DNA of 64,000 nucleotides from Iningainema tapete BLCC-T55 (GTDB taxonomy: Bacteria; Cyanobacteriota; Cyanobacteriia; Cyanobacteriales; Nostocaceae), in assembly GCF_014698965.1 (NCBI RefSeq), contig NZ_JACXAE010000025.1, positions 62,001-126,000 on the forward strand, read 5' to 3'. Each line of letters opens with the position of its first letter. The first letter of the stretch is position 1. Positions 9,468 through 17,197 of the stretch are shown here, in pieces. The translations under genes were made by a program, and so were the position numbers. Under the pieces are notes generated by a model. That model was not told where the DNA came from and made no database searches. It saw only the letters and a program-made list of their open reading frames with translations.

Positions 9468-9674
9468 TTAGAGGCTCTGAGTAAACAATGCTCTGCCGAA
9501 GGCAATGTTGATGTTGTTGGTAGTTACGCCACCATTAAATACTGCACCTGCACCGATGACGAACAGGTAGGTGTTTAAGTCAAAGTTAACTCTGGTGCCT
9601 TGACCACCACTAACGAGTTCAGATTCTTCGGTAGTTACTTCAACGAATAGTGCTTCGTCTTTTTGGTATTGCAT
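9468..9674 (-). CDS. Double-glycine peptide precursor, VNFDLN family
   Basis: A 68-residue precursor with a leader of different N-terminal sequence (MQYQKDEALFVE) that still ends 'EESELVSGG'. The core starts 'QGTRVNFDLNTYLFVIGAG' and ends 'RALFTQSL'. The one-residue insertion (GTR) before VNFDLN is shared with the diverged copy at 12402-12623. A strong AGGAG lies nine bases before the ATG. It is the third member of the first VNFDLN block. Confidence 0.85.
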   Translation of the reverse strand: MQYQKDEALFVEVTTEESELVSGGQGTRVNFDLNTYLFVIGAGAVFNGGVTTNNINIAFGRALFTQSL

Positions 9675-10081
9675 GGTTAGTTGCTCCTGTGTGGTAATTG
9701 AACCGTTTTAATTGACTCTGAGTTGATAGCTAATAGCTTTCCTGAAAGCAACTCAACTCTCGGCTTATTAAATACAATAACACCGTTTATTATGGCTGCT
9801 TTTTTTTTTGAAAACAAAAAATAAAAACTTTGCAAACATCTGTTTTTTGTGAAGATATAAATCAAAAAACCAATTTCACTCTATAATTTTTCTTACACCA
9901 TATTTAATTTTTATATAAAAAATTTTTTTTGCAAAACTATAATTTTCTTCATAAAAAAATTATGCATATTTTTGCTTGAATTGAGTATGTGTAATGTTCG
10001 TATCTTAGTTGTAAATTCACCAATGATTAGAAGCCCGGTTGCCCAAGAACTTGGGCTTCGCGTGTTCATCTTCCTAAAAAA
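9675..10081. other. AT-rich spacer, no intact gene
   Basis: About 400 bases between a peptide start and the next terminator. It is very AT-rich, with a small inverted repeat GCCCAAG-AA-CTTGGGC at 10041-10056. It should contain the promoter of the 9468-9674 gene, but no clear elements were identified. Confidence 0.4.
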
Positions 10082-10113
10082 AATACTGGAACATTTAATA
10101 ATGTTCCAGTATT
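10082..10113 (-). terminator. Strong hairpin terminator (TACTGGAACA type)
   Basis: A perfect 14-base stem (AATACTGGAACATT) with a 4-base loop, bordered by A and T runs. It lies immediately downstream of the leader-only remnant at 10116-10178 and so would close the transcript of the 10241-10480 gene. Confidence 0.85.
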
Positions 10114-10115
10114 TT

Positions 10116-10178
10116 TTACTTTAAAAAATCTCCACCAAACACAGTAGCTGCTTCTGCTGCTATGACTTCGGTTAACAT
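10116..10178 (-). pseudogene. Leader-only remnant of a double-glycine precursor
   Basis: A 20-codon frame reading 'MLTEVIAAEAATVFGGDFLK' and then a stop. It aligns with the second half of the array leaders (xxTExxxEESATVSGG), with Phe in place of Ser, and stops four codons after the Gly-Gly. An upstream stop shortly before the ATG and the missing core point to a decayed precursor, though an independent mini-peptide cannot be excluded. Confidence 0.6.
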
Positions 10179-10240
10179 GAGGTATTTATCCAGGTTAAAC
10201 TAGTTGAATATAGGCGGAATTGAGACTTTTATTCACTACT

Positions 10241-10480
10241 TCAGGACGACAGTCTTAGTTCATTTATTATTCCGTCAACGTCAATACCTCTGTCACGTAG
10301 GGAATATCCAAGATCTATGAGATTAGCCTCTACTGAAAGAACCTCACCTCTAGTGCCAACGGGCGTAAAAAGACTTATACCAATACTTGGTAGACTAAGG
10401 AATAATTGACCGCCACAAACGGTAGCAGATTCCTCTACTGTTACCTCTGTAAATAGTGAATTGTTTTCTGTTGTTGTCAT
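10241..10480 (-). CDS. Double-glycine peptide precursor, diverse core
   Basis: A 79-residue precursor. The leader 'MTTTENNSLFTEVTVEES' leads to 'ATVCGG' (24 residues), with Cys replacing Ser before Gly-Gly. The 55-residue core starts 'QLFLSLPSIGISLFTPVG' and ends 'DGIINELRLSS'. It has no resemblance to the VNFDLN family and includes an acidic, helix-prone C-terminal half. AGGTGA precedes the ATG. The only shared signal is the leader, so it is likely exported by the same C39 transporter with a different core function. Confidence 0.8.
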   Translation of the reverse strand: MTTTENNSLFTEVTVEESATVCGGQLFLSLPSIGISLFTPVGTRGEVLSVEANLIDLGYSLRDRGIDVDGIINELRLSS

Positions 10481-11381
10481 TGCTTTTCACCTACGATGTA
10501 GTTGGTCGCTAAATTCTTCTTTGACTCACCATATTAAACACTGTTACAAGTCGTAGTGTAACAGTATTTATTAAAGTAGAAATGTCAGCTTAACTCCATG
10601 AGATGTTCTAGAAATTGAGAGAAAAAATCAGAGACACCTGTTTGGGTATTTTTACACCACTAGCAGGATCGTTAACTATAGCTGCGCTAGTGGTCAGTAT
10701 GAAAGTTACAGTTAAATTTGCTGTTCTTTAACTAAGGTTCCGGTATTTTTTTTAGAACCACGACTATACTAGCAGATGATTTAGTTATGATTCATAGAAA
10801 AAAGATTTTTTCTTGATTTTTAAGATGTGCCTATTTTGGATGCGCCCTACTGACATAAGTCTTTGTCGAGATTTTTCTGACTAGTACAGAAGTCTTAGCA
10901 GTTTTTCCCGTTCTGAATTCTATTATCATTTTTATCCTGTAAAATAAAATAACTTTGGTCAAAATATAGTAAAAATTATTTTTTACGCCAAGATAAATTT
11001 AAATTATTTATCTTTAATCAAAAAATCATAGGTGGCAAGGTTAGCAAGTTCATATCACTAGGGAATAAATAGATAAATTTCATCTCTACAACTGTAATGA
11101 TTTCAATTCCTGCAAAAATTGTATTTACTATAACAAGTAGATATATATCTAATTTACACTTTTGGGGAAGTCATCAGTTAAAAGAAGGAAATCGCTTGAT
11201 ATTTAAACTTTAACTATTTATTAGTCTTTTTTTAACTTACTGAGGTTAATACATGCCAACTTTGATATATGAAAGTAAAAATACTTTTTACTATGCTGTT
11301 TTATTTTCTTAAATCAATTACTTTTGATGCAAAAAATTACCAGTAGCAGGTAAGCAAGCTAAAACACCTGTCCAGTAAAAT
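10481..11381. other. Long AT-rich gap inside the peptide array
   Basis: About 900 bases without a supportable gene. A minus-strand frame near 10610-10725 ('ANLTVTFILTTSAAIVN...') has no start codon and no leader and may be core debris. The rest is AT-rich. Promoters for the 10241-10480 gene should lie at its left end. Confidence 0.4.
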
Positions 11382-11411
11382 AAAACAGACGCGAAACTTC
11401 GCGTCTGTTTT
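11382..11411 (-). terminator. Perfect hairpin terminator after the leaderless peptide
   Basis: A 14-base perfect stem AAAACAGACGCGAA / TTCGCGTCTGTTTT with a 2-base loop, sitting 57 bases downstream of the 11468-11683 stop. Confidence 0.85.
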
Positions 11412-11467
11412 TAAACCATGACCTAAAATAGTTATCTAGTGAAATAGCGGGTGGCTTCTGGAGTAGG

Positions 11468-11683
11468 TTACGCCTTATTGGTGAAGATTGCTGTTTGGAA
11501 AGCCGAGTCAACCAAAGCGTCAGTTACTTTTGCTCCAACAGGTATAACCCTGGGTGGGAAATTTTGGACAACAAAAGCAGCTTGTGGTGCAGCACTTTTA
11601 ATAGTGGACACGTAAGCTTTTAAATCAAAATTAACCTGAGTCAACTTACTACGGCTAACGGGAGTAGATTTTTTGCGTGTCAT
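11468..11683 (-). CDS. Leaderless paralogue of the VNFDLN peptide family
   Basis: A 71-residue protein from the ATG at 11683. It starts 'MTRKKSTPVSRSKLTQVN' and continues 'FDLKAYVSTIKSAAPQAAF', then 'DALVDSAFQTAIFTNKA'. The VNFDL-x-x-Y start and the AF-x-x-A-[LI]-FT end match the array core, but the double-glycine leader is replaced by a short basic stretch with no Gly-Gly. An in-frame extension to 11815 exists but has no leader either and looks non-coding. It might act in the cytoplasm, for instance as an immunity or partner protein, or be a decayed copy. Function unknown. Confidence 0.65.
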   Translation of the reverse strand: MTRKKSTPVSRSKLTQVNFDLKAYVSTIKSAAPQAAFVVQNFPPRVIPVGAKVTDALVDSAFQTAIFTNKA

Positions 11684-11824
11684 TGTGGTTAAAAGATAGT
11701 TATTTCCAATATCTTGGATGGTAGCGCATCCCTGAGTCGATTTACACAAATCCGCTAAGCACTGATATTTTTTATAGGTGCATGAGAAGTCTGACTGACA
11801 ACGGGCTACGTCCATACCAAGCTT

Positions 11825-11848
11825 GCATCTAGTTATTCAACTAGATGC
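11825..11848 (-). terminator. Hairpin terminator
   Basis: Arms GCATCTAGTT / AACTAGATGC around a 4-base loop, 31 bases after the 11879-12169 stop. There is no long T run, so efficiency is uncertain. Confidence 0.6.
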
Positions 11849-11878
11849 AGGCGCGATTGAGACTAATTATTAGTCAGT

Positions 11879-12169
11879 CTACCGCCAGAGTCGGAAATCA
11901 AAAGGGACTACATTGTCAGGACTCTGATTAGCAAAGGAACTGCCTTGTAAATTAGCTATAGAGGTCGGACTAATATCGAGAGTAAAGTTGGAAGTAAAGT
12001 CACTGCCTGTAAAACTACCGTTGAGATTTGAAACCAGCTTTAGACTTCCGTCTTCACCAAAAATTAGTTGATTGTTTTGGGTATTAATTCCAGTGAATTG
12101 ACCACCACTAACGGTGGCACTTTCTTCGTCAGAAACTGCTGTCAAAAGGGAGTTGTTCTTCTCTAACAT
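11879..12169 (-). CDS. Double-glycine peptide precursor, Asn/Ser-rich core
   Basis: A 96-residue precursor from the ATG at 12169; the open frame extends to 12301 but the leader starts here ('MLEKNNSLLTAVSDEES', then 'ATVSGG'). The 73-residue core 'QFTGINTQNNQLIFGEDG...' is rich in Asn, Ser, Thr and Phe, has alternating polar and hydrophobic residues suggestive of beta structure, and ends 'VVPFDFRLWR'. It is unlike any other core in the array. A weak TGGA precedes the ATG. Confidence 0.78.
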   Translation of the reverse strand: MLEKNNSLLTAVSDEESATVSGGQFTGINTQNNQLIFGEDGSLKLVSNLNGSFTGSDFTSNFTLDISPTSIANLQGSSFANQSPDNVVPFDFRLWR

Positions 12170-12401
12170 GTTGGTATCCAGAGAGTTGTGGTTAATATGT
12201 TTGCTAATGGCAGTGCTTTCCTGGGTAGATTTACTCCTGATTACCTTATTGTTGGTCTTTAGTGATATATACTGTTTTGCACTTAAAAAGCAAAACAACA
12301 ATACATAAATGCTCTGTTGCTATTTTATACTATGTAGCGTTTAGATGCAACACACTTAGGTGATGAAAATGTGGCAACATCAACTATCACCTTCTATTTT
12401 C

Positions 12402-12623
12402 TTAAGACCTTTTTTTAGACTTTTTGTTTTTGTCAAACACAAATGCATTTTCCCACGCAAACTGAGTTTCTTCGTAAGTAAGTCCTGGATTCCCAAATAC
12501 AACACCAGCTCCCAAAATGAACAGGTAAGTATTGAGGTCAAAACTGACTCGAGTTCCTCCTCCGCTAACGTTAGCGCATTCTTCTGTTGTTATGTCCGTA
12601 AAGAGTTGGCTTTTTTCTTCCAT
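12402..12623 (-). CDS. Double-glycine peptide precursor, diverged VNFDLN family
   Basis: A 73-residue precursor. The short leader (22 residues, 'MEEKSQLFTDITTEECANV' then SGG) carries Cys in place of the usual Ser. The core 'GTRVSFDLNTYLFILGAG' is clearly of the VNFDLN type, but the middle is altered (FGNPGLTYEE replaces FNGGVTTN) and the C-terminus is very basic ('DKNKKSKKRS'), so net charge differs from the other members. It is the last peptide gene before the TPR-glycosyltransferase. Confidence 0.8.
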   Translation of the reverse strand: MEEKSQLFTDITTEECANVSGGGTRVSFDLNTYLFILGAGVVFGNPGLTYEETQFAWENAFVFDKNKKSKKRS

Positions 12624-12953
12624 TGCCGTAAATGATCAATTGTTGTCGTAATTAGCATAACAGACACCCTAAATATTTTTGGATAAAAAGTCTAAGGCTT
12701 TATCATATATTTGCATTTTATCCAAAAACAAAAAAAATCTATTTATATTTTCTTTAAAAATAAAAAAATACCGGAACAATATATCCTGTGTTCCAGTATT
12801 TTTTCTTACGCAATTCAAGGTTACTATTTATACGGAAATTTCAAGTTCCTTAAGCCTATGGGCTGAGCAAACCTGTATTAGAAATCTCCACCAAAAGAGT
12901 TATGCGTTACCCAAAAACCCTTGTAGAGACGCGATCGGACGAAGTCTCTACTG
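12624..12953. other. Spacer between peptide gene and glycosyltransferase
   Basis: About 330 bases with no intact gene. It holds a hairpin (12767-12800) and a degenerate GTAGAGACG palindrome (12923-12951). A short minus-strand stretch at about 12884-12901 reads 'SFGGDF' and a stop, and shares 13 bases with the leader remnant at 10116-10178, perhaps another decayed leader. Confidence 0.45.
12767..12800 (-). terminator. Hairpin terminator (TACTGGAACA type)
   Basis: Arms AATACCGGAACA / TGTTCCAGTATT (one mismatch) bordered by A and T runs, about 150 bases downstream of the glycosyltransferase stop. Confidence 0.75.
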
Positions 12954-14939
12954 CTATGTATATTGGTTCCACATCTGCTCGTAAGCTTTCTCCATCTCAC
13001 AAGTAAATTGCCTTGCATTCCACAGTGGTGCTGTATGCCTTGACTGTCGCAGTTTCCACGCCACTTGCTGTCTTAAAGTAGCGTCCTTACCCAGACGCAC
13101 ACCCCATTCCACGTACTCTTCATCTGTCCAAGCAATGCCTTCTGTTATACCAGCATTTATCATCATGGTGTAGCTATTACGAGCTGCAAATTGCTGCCCA
13201 ACTCTAGTAACTAGCGGAATACCCATCCATAGTGTTTCTAGAGTTGTCGTTGCCCCATTGTAGGGAAATGTATCTAATACAACATCTGCAATAGTGAAAT
13301 TTGCTCGGTGGGCAGATTCAGTGGGATCTAACGGCAAAAATCTTAGGCGCGAGCCACTCACTCCCTCTTCTTGGGCTAACTGCATAAAGAATTTCTTCAC
13401 ACCTTCTGCTTCTGCGAACCCCTTAATCAAGAAATAGCTGTTAGGAACCTGCTTGATGATCTTCATTTGCAGTCGTGCTGTTTCGGGGTGACGTTTAAAT
13501 CCTCTTTGCGCACTAAGGTAGACTACAGCATCATTGGGAATACCCAGATGATCGCGCCTTTGAGTTGGCACACCTACTTCAAAACCATCCACTGCAATAT
13601 AGGTTTGGGGCAATCTCCAGATTTTTTCTGCATAGTATTCCTGAGCAGATTCTGGCAAAACATAAGGATCGGCAATAAAGTAATCAACGCCTGGTATTCC
13701 GGAAGCATCCCAACCCAACCATGTTACTTGAACAGGTGCGGGTTTTAGTGACATAATTTCACAAGCAACATCTACGGTAATGCTATCAAGGTCGATCAAA
13801 ATATCAATTTCATCCTGGTAAATTTGTTGAGCAATGACTTTACCATCAATTCCACCTTTATAAGCTTTCGTTACTTGCTGAGTGTACCAGTGTTGTAGCG
13901 GATCTCCCTGTTTAGAATTTATGAAGTACGCATAAATTTGAAAACGCGAGCGATCGTGATACTGAAACAGCCATCGTGCTAGCCAGCCCACTGAATGTAT
14001 ACATAGACAATGAGATACGTATCCGATTTTAAGTAGCCCAGTGCGATGCCGCAATGCGGCCTGCCCCGAAGGGGCATCGCCTGATGTCCGTTGCTGATAT
14101 TGCTTGACTTGTTCACTAGCATAATTTTGCACTGCACGCTGAGCAAATTGAGCTAGTTGATTCTGAATTTGTCGATTTTTCTGCGCATCATCTCGCAAGT
14201 AAGGTGCAAAATAGTTGGCATTAAACAAACCCAGAACACTATCTGGTTCAATATTTGTAGGTTGTTCTTTAAACAAAGACTGTAGTAAATCTTCCAGTTG
14301 CTGCAAAGCCGCACGAGCTTCCTGCCAAGAGTCAGGAGCCTCCATCAATCCTCGTTGCAGCAGATGTACTGCATATAACTGATCTATTAATTTATCTGAT
14401 AAGGAATAGCACAACTTAGCTGTCTCTATTCCTTGAGAGTAATCACCAGCATTGATATAAAAACCAGCTAAATAGCGCAAAACTTCTAAATTTTTAGGTT
14501 CCAGACGTAAACCTAGCGTAAGCAACCGTGCTGCGGTTTTTGGCTGCCGGATTGAGTGGGCAATTTTAATCGTTGCTGGAATCAATACGTTAAAGAAAGA
14601 ATGAGGCTCGCGAATATATGGCAAACTTGCTTCTACACACTTTAGCACTCCGGGATGCAAAGGAGCAGCTTGGAGAATATTATTCAACCCCTGCAACAAT
14701 TTAATTTGTTCTAGCTCACCCTCAGCCATACCCAACTTCCAAGTACTCTGAGCTTCTGCCTCTTGCCCCTGCAATAGCAACATTAATCCTAAGTTCCAGA
14801 AGTGAGATTTCACTTCTGGCTCTGCTTCTATAGCTTGCCTATAGCAGTTAGCCGCCTGAGAGTAGTCGCCTTTAGTCAAGTATTGCTGAGCTTGCTGCTC
14901 TTTCGGGGTGAGTTCAGTGTGAGCTTGCATAGAAGTCAT
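12954..14939 (-). CDS. TPR O-GlcNAc transferase-like (SPINDLY/GT41-type) glycosyltransferase
   Basis: A 661-residue cytoplasmic protein from the ATG at 14939 (a TTG lies two codons upstream). The N-terminal half has TPR-like repeats, for example 'GDYSQAANCYRQAIEAEP' at about 28-45. The C-terminal half (from about 300) is a GT41-like catalytic domain: 'LKIGYVSHCLCIHSVGW', 'PAPVQVTWLGWDASGI', 'DYFIADPYVLPES' and 'DVVLDTFPYNGATTTLETL'. In the family such enzymes transfer sugar to Ser or Thr of proteins or act in glycan synthesis. It lies inside the array of peptide precursors, in the same orientation, and several cores are Ser/Thr-rich. This suggests, without proof, that it glycosylates peptides. 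Related genes lie at 21295 and 24959. Confidence 0.88.
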   Translation of the reverse strand: MTSMQAHTELTPKEQQAQQYLTKGDYSQAANCYRQAIEAEPEVKSHFWNLGLMLLLQGQEAEAQSTWKLGMAEGELEQIKLLQGLNNILQAAPLHPGVLKCVEASLPYIREPHSFFNVLIPATIKIAHSIRQPKTAARLLTLGLRLEPKNLEVLRYLAGFYINAGDYSQGIETAKLCYSLSDKLIDQLYAVHLLQRGLMEAPDSWQEARAALQQLEDLLQSLFKEQPTNIEPDSVLGLFNANYFAPYLRDDAQKNRQIQNQLAQFAQRAVQNYASEQVKQYQQRTSGDAPSGQAALRHRTGLLKIGYVSHCLCIHSVGWLARWLFQYHDRSRFQIYAYFINSKQGDPLQHWYTQQVTKAYKGGIDGKVIAQQIYQDEIDILIDLDSITVDVACEIMSLKPAPVQVTWLGWDASGIPGVDYFIADPYVLPESAQEYYAEKIWRLPQTYIAVDGFEVGVPTQRRDHLGIPNDAVVYLSAQRGFKRHPETARLQMKIIKQVPNSYFLIKGFAEAEGVKKFFMQLAQEEGVSGSRLRFLPLDPTESAHRANFTIADVVLDTFPYNGATTTLETLWMGIPLVTRVGQQFAARNSYTMMINAGITEGIAWTDEEYVEWGVRLGKDATLRQQVAWKLRQSRHTAPLWNARQFTCEMEKAYEQMWNQYT

Positions 14940-14994
14940 AGCCAATTTTCAATTTTAGTAGTCTTGCATCAAATCTTACACCATACCCTTAGCT

Positions 14995-15022
14995 GTAGAG
15001 ACGTTACATGTAACGTCTCTAC
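14995..15022. repeat. Dispersed palindrome (GTAGAGACG family)
   Basis: A perfect 28-base palindrome, GTAGAGACGTTACA and its complement, upstream of the TPR-glycosyltransferase start. Confidence 0.75.
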
Positions 15023-15044
15023 AATCTATGGACAGTTTCTTCAG

Positions 15045-15082
15045 CAAAGCACTGGAATATCTTAAGATATTCCAGTGCTTTG
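15045..15082 (-). terminator. Perfect 38-base palindromic terminator
   Basis: Arms of 19 bases with no loop, containing GCACTGGAATA, a relative of the TACTGGAA hairpins in the array. It lies 31 bases downstream of the 15113-15361 stop. Confidence 0.8.
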
Positions 15083-15112
15083 TACAGTCACAGCATAGCT
15101 GGGTAGCCCAGG

Positions 15113-15361
15113 TTAACGATTCTCCCTGATCATAACTCTTGCCTGTCCGGTTGCTTTATCAACGTAGACTGATATCAGAAACGGAAGGGGAGTAGTTGCA
15201 TACAGCTTTATTTCATTGAATTCAGGAATATCTTTACCTGGAACATTACTACCGCTGCCTGGTTGTATACCATCAACGCCACCAGAAACGGTAGCGCATT
15301 CTTCTTCAGAAACCGCTGCAAAAAGCGATTTTTCTAGTGAGTTGTTCTCATGTATTGCCAT
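15113..15361 (-). CDS. Double-glycine peptide precursor, diverse core
   Basis: An 82-residue precursor with a slightly longer leader (28 residues, 'MAIHENNSLEKSLFAAVSEE' then 'CATVSGG'). The 54-residue core starts 'VDGIQPGSGSNVPGKDI', contains 'LYATTPLPFLISVYVDKA' and ends 'ARVMIRENR'. The Gly/Ser/Pro-rich beginning looks flexible and the rest beta-rich. AGGA lies nine bases before the ATG. No homology to other cores in the array could be seen. Confidence 0.8.
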   Translation of the reverse strand: MAIHENNSLEKSLFAAVSEEECATVSGGVDGIQPGSGSNVPGKDIPEFNEIKLYATTPLPFLISVYVDKATGQARVMIRENR

Positions 15362-15464
15362 TGTTTTTTGTCCTATGTTTAGCTTGGTTGAGTAGTTAAA
15401 AACCTGGAGACTTATAAAAGGTTCCAGTATTTGCTACATCCTGATTTCAGAAGTAATCAACTTG

Positions 15465-15704
15465 TTAGTTTAAACCAAGGCTTCTTTTGAGACTTGCGTT
15501 ACCTGGTAAATTCAAGATACGTATCACTAATTCCACGACTTTTGGCTCAAAAGTCACCTGGGCGGTGTTGTCAGTAATGTTGTAACTAATAGAGTTACCT
15601 GAGTTATTACTAACATTAATCGAAATCTCAGATCCACCACAAACGGTAGCAGATTCTTCTACCGTCAATGATGTAAAAAGTGAGTTTTTTTCAGTTGTTG
15701 CCAT
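15465..15704 (-). CDS. Double-glycine peptide precursor, Asn/Ser-rich core
   Basis: A 79-residue precursor. The leader 'MATTEKNSLFTSLTVEES' leads to 'ATVCGG' (24 residues). The core begins 'SEISINVSNNSGNSISY' and turns to a hydrophobic and basic end, 'LVIRILNLPGNASLKRS'. The many Asn and Ser residues in the first half are unlike the VNFDLN family. Its leader is almost the same as that of the 10241 gene while the core is unrelated, illustrating leader conservation with core diversification. Confidence 0.8.
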   Translation of the reverse strand: MATTEKNSLFTSLTVEESATVCGGSEISINVSNNSGNSISYNITDNTAQVTFEPKVVELVIRILNLPGNASLKRSLGLN

Positions 15705-15740
15705 GGTTTTGTACCCTAATTATGTTTCAGTGATTATTCC

Positions 15741-15775
15741 AAATACTGGATAATTAATAAAATTATCCAGTATTT
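15741..15775 (-). terminator. Hairpin terminator (TACTGGA type)
   Basis: A perfect 15-base stem AAATACTGGATAATT with a 5-base loop. It lies downstream of the leader fragment at 15903-15941 and the 15952 gene. Confidence 0.8.
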
Positions 15776-15902
15776 AATAATACAACCTTACCTCGGCATT
15801 ATCCGGATTTTTCGGGTATTCATTAGAGAGATTAACTGATTATTAGAAGATAAAATTGATGAGTTATTTACTTCACATTTCTAACTCCTAATGCTTCACT
15901 TC

Positions 15903-15941
15903 TCACTCAGGAAGAAGTGAGTTGTTCTCAGTTTTTATCAT
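15903..15941 (-). pseudogene. Truncated leader fragment of a double-glycine precursor
   Basis: Twelve codons, 'MIKTENNSLLPE', then TGA. This matches the beginning of array leaders (MxTTENNSLFTE) and stops before the Glu-Glu-Ser and Gly-Gly part. It is a probable remnant of a deleted precursor, 10 bases after the neighbouring gene's stop. Confidence 0.55.
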
Positions 15942-15951
15942 TCTTGTTTAC

Positions 15952-16230
15952 CTAAAGCTCTTTAACGTCAATAAGACCACCGGAAACAAGTTTAAATCCA
16001 CGTAAAAGTCCAGAAGGAGCAGGGGAAGGAGTAGGAGTACTACCGGAACTGTTACTAACGGGATTACCATTACTAACAACATTAACAGTAGCATTCATTT
16101 TAGCTCCGTAATCTGCTAATTGTCTAGCAAGCTCAAGTACAGCATCAGTAGGCTGGCTACCACCGCTAACGGTAGCAGATTGTTCTACTGTCAGTTTAGT
16201 AAACAGTCTAGATTTCTCGATTTTATGCAT
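15952..16230 (-). CDS. Double-glycine peptide precursor, Ser/Thr/Pro-rich core
   Basis: A 92-residue precursor. The leader 'MHKIEKSRLFTKLTVEQS' leads to 'ATVSGG' (24 residues). The core first has a helix-prone part ('AVLELARQLADYGAKMNA'), then a linker 'VSNSSGSTPTPSPAPSG' and a hydrophobic end 'LVSGGLIDVKEL'. The Ser/Thr/Pro linker is a plausible O-glycosylation target for the nearby TPR-glycosyltransferase (inference). The end segment resembles the end of the 16727 gene ('VVSSGLIKV'), so the two may be distant duplicates. AGGA precedes the ATG. Confidence 0.8.
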   Translation of the reverse strand: MHKIEKSRLFTKLTVEQSATVSGGSQPTDAVLELARQLADYGAKMNATVNVVSNGNPVSNSSGSTPTPSPAPSGLLRGFKLVSGGLIDVKEL

Positions 16231-16467
16231 GGTAAGTAATTCCTAATTAAGCGTCAGTACGATTTACGAAATAGGTAAGTATTAAGATTGGAGTTAGCAA
16301 CTTACCTTGTCTGGAGAGTTAATAAAAGTCTCCACTATTCACTACATTCTTAGTTCGGTATTACACCCTGGAATTTTTGGGTATTTATTCAAGAGATTAA
16401 CTGATTGTTAGAAGATGAAAGTGATGAGCTATTCGTCACTAATTTCTCACTCCTCATGCTTAACTCA

Positions 16468-16716
16468 TCATCTCGCTGCCTCGAAAATTCTTCTGAGATC
16501 TGGGTTAGCATTTAGGTAAGCTTCGTATTGCGCCCTATTACTTAGATCTACATTAACAAAGGCTATGCCACCCGAAAGTATAGCTAAACTTCCAATGAGA
16601 TTACCACCATAGGCGACACCACGACCAGTATCAACAGAAAGGTTACTACCACCAGAAACAGTAGCAGATTCCTTTTCAGTAATCACTGTAAAAAGTGAAT
16701 TTTTAACTGTTGTCAT
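16468..16716 (-). CDS. Double-glycine peptide precursor, diverse core
   Basis: An 82-residue precursor. The second of two ATGs (16716) is preferred because AGGAG lies seven bases before it, whereas it almost touches the first at 16722. The leader 'MTTVKNSLFTVITEKES' leads to 'ATVSGG' (23 residues). The core opens with a Gly-rich, hydrophobic segment ('GGNLIGSLAILSGGIAFV') and ends with a polar helix-like tail ('AYLNANPDLRRIFEAAR'). It begins 11 bases before the stop of the next gene upstream, so the two are probably co-transcribed. Confidence 0.8.
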   Translation of the reverse strand: MTTVKNSLFTVITEKESATVSGGSNLSVDTGRGVAYGGNLIGSLAILSGGIAFVNVDLSNRAQYEAYLNANPDLRRIFEAAR

Positions 16717-16726
16717 TGTCATTCTC

Positions 16727-17005
16727 CTATACCTTAATCAGGCCACTAGAAACTACCGCAAATATCGGTAAAATTAAAGGGGGAGCAGGGGGAACAGGGG
16801 GAGCAGGAGTAGCAGGGGTAACAGGGGTAACAGGGGTAGTTGAGGATGTTGTAGTACCACTACTACTACCACTATTTGTCGCAACTATAGTGGTAGTTGT
16901 AGTACCTGCAACGGATGCTATTACTTGTGTAGTACCACCGCAAACAGTAGCAGATTCATCTACTGTAATTTCAGTGAACAGTTTAGATTTCTCGTTTGAA
17001 TGCAT
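16727..17005 (-). CDS. Double-glycine peptide precursor, Thr/Pro repeat core
   Basis: A 92-residue precursor from the ATG at 17005 (the frame opens earlier, at 17056). The leader 'MHSNEKSKLFTEITVDES' leads to 'ATVCGG' (24 residues). The core is low complexity: a Thr/Val/Ser half ('VAGTTTTTIVATNSGSSSG'), then 'TPVTPVTPATPAPPVPP', then a hydrophobic end 'FAVVSSGLIKV'. The Pro part is encoded by 9-base repeats (GGGGTAACA-like, about 16790-16835). It is a strong candidate for O-glycosylation if the array's TPR-glycosyltransferase acts on peptides, which is inference. Confidence 0.78.
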   Translation of the reverse strand: MHSNEKSKLFTEITVDESATVCGGTTQVIASVAGTTTTTIVATNSGSSSGTTTSSTTPVTPVTPATPAPPVPPAPPLILPIFAVVSSGLIKV

Positions 17006-17197
17006 GGTAAATAACTTCTCAGTCGCAATCAGTATGATTTGCTTCAATCTACTCATCGCCGTATTTTGATCAGAAATGCCATGATAAGTAGATTTAGCGG
17101 TTCAGACACATAAGATGAGATGTGCCTGTATGATTTTTTGCTAGCAAGCCAGTAGCTAATGCAGCAGTCTAAAGACTATGACACTACAAGGTAAACG

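Noticed and set aside
10610-10725. Minus-strand frame 'ANLTVTFILTTSAAIVN...' as an extra peptide core
   Set aside because: No start codon and no leader; similarity to array cores is too weak.
12884-12901. A third possible leader remnant reading SFGGDF and a stop
   Set aside because: Only 13 bases match the clearer remnant at 10116-10178 and no leader helix precedes it, so it is noted but not annotated.
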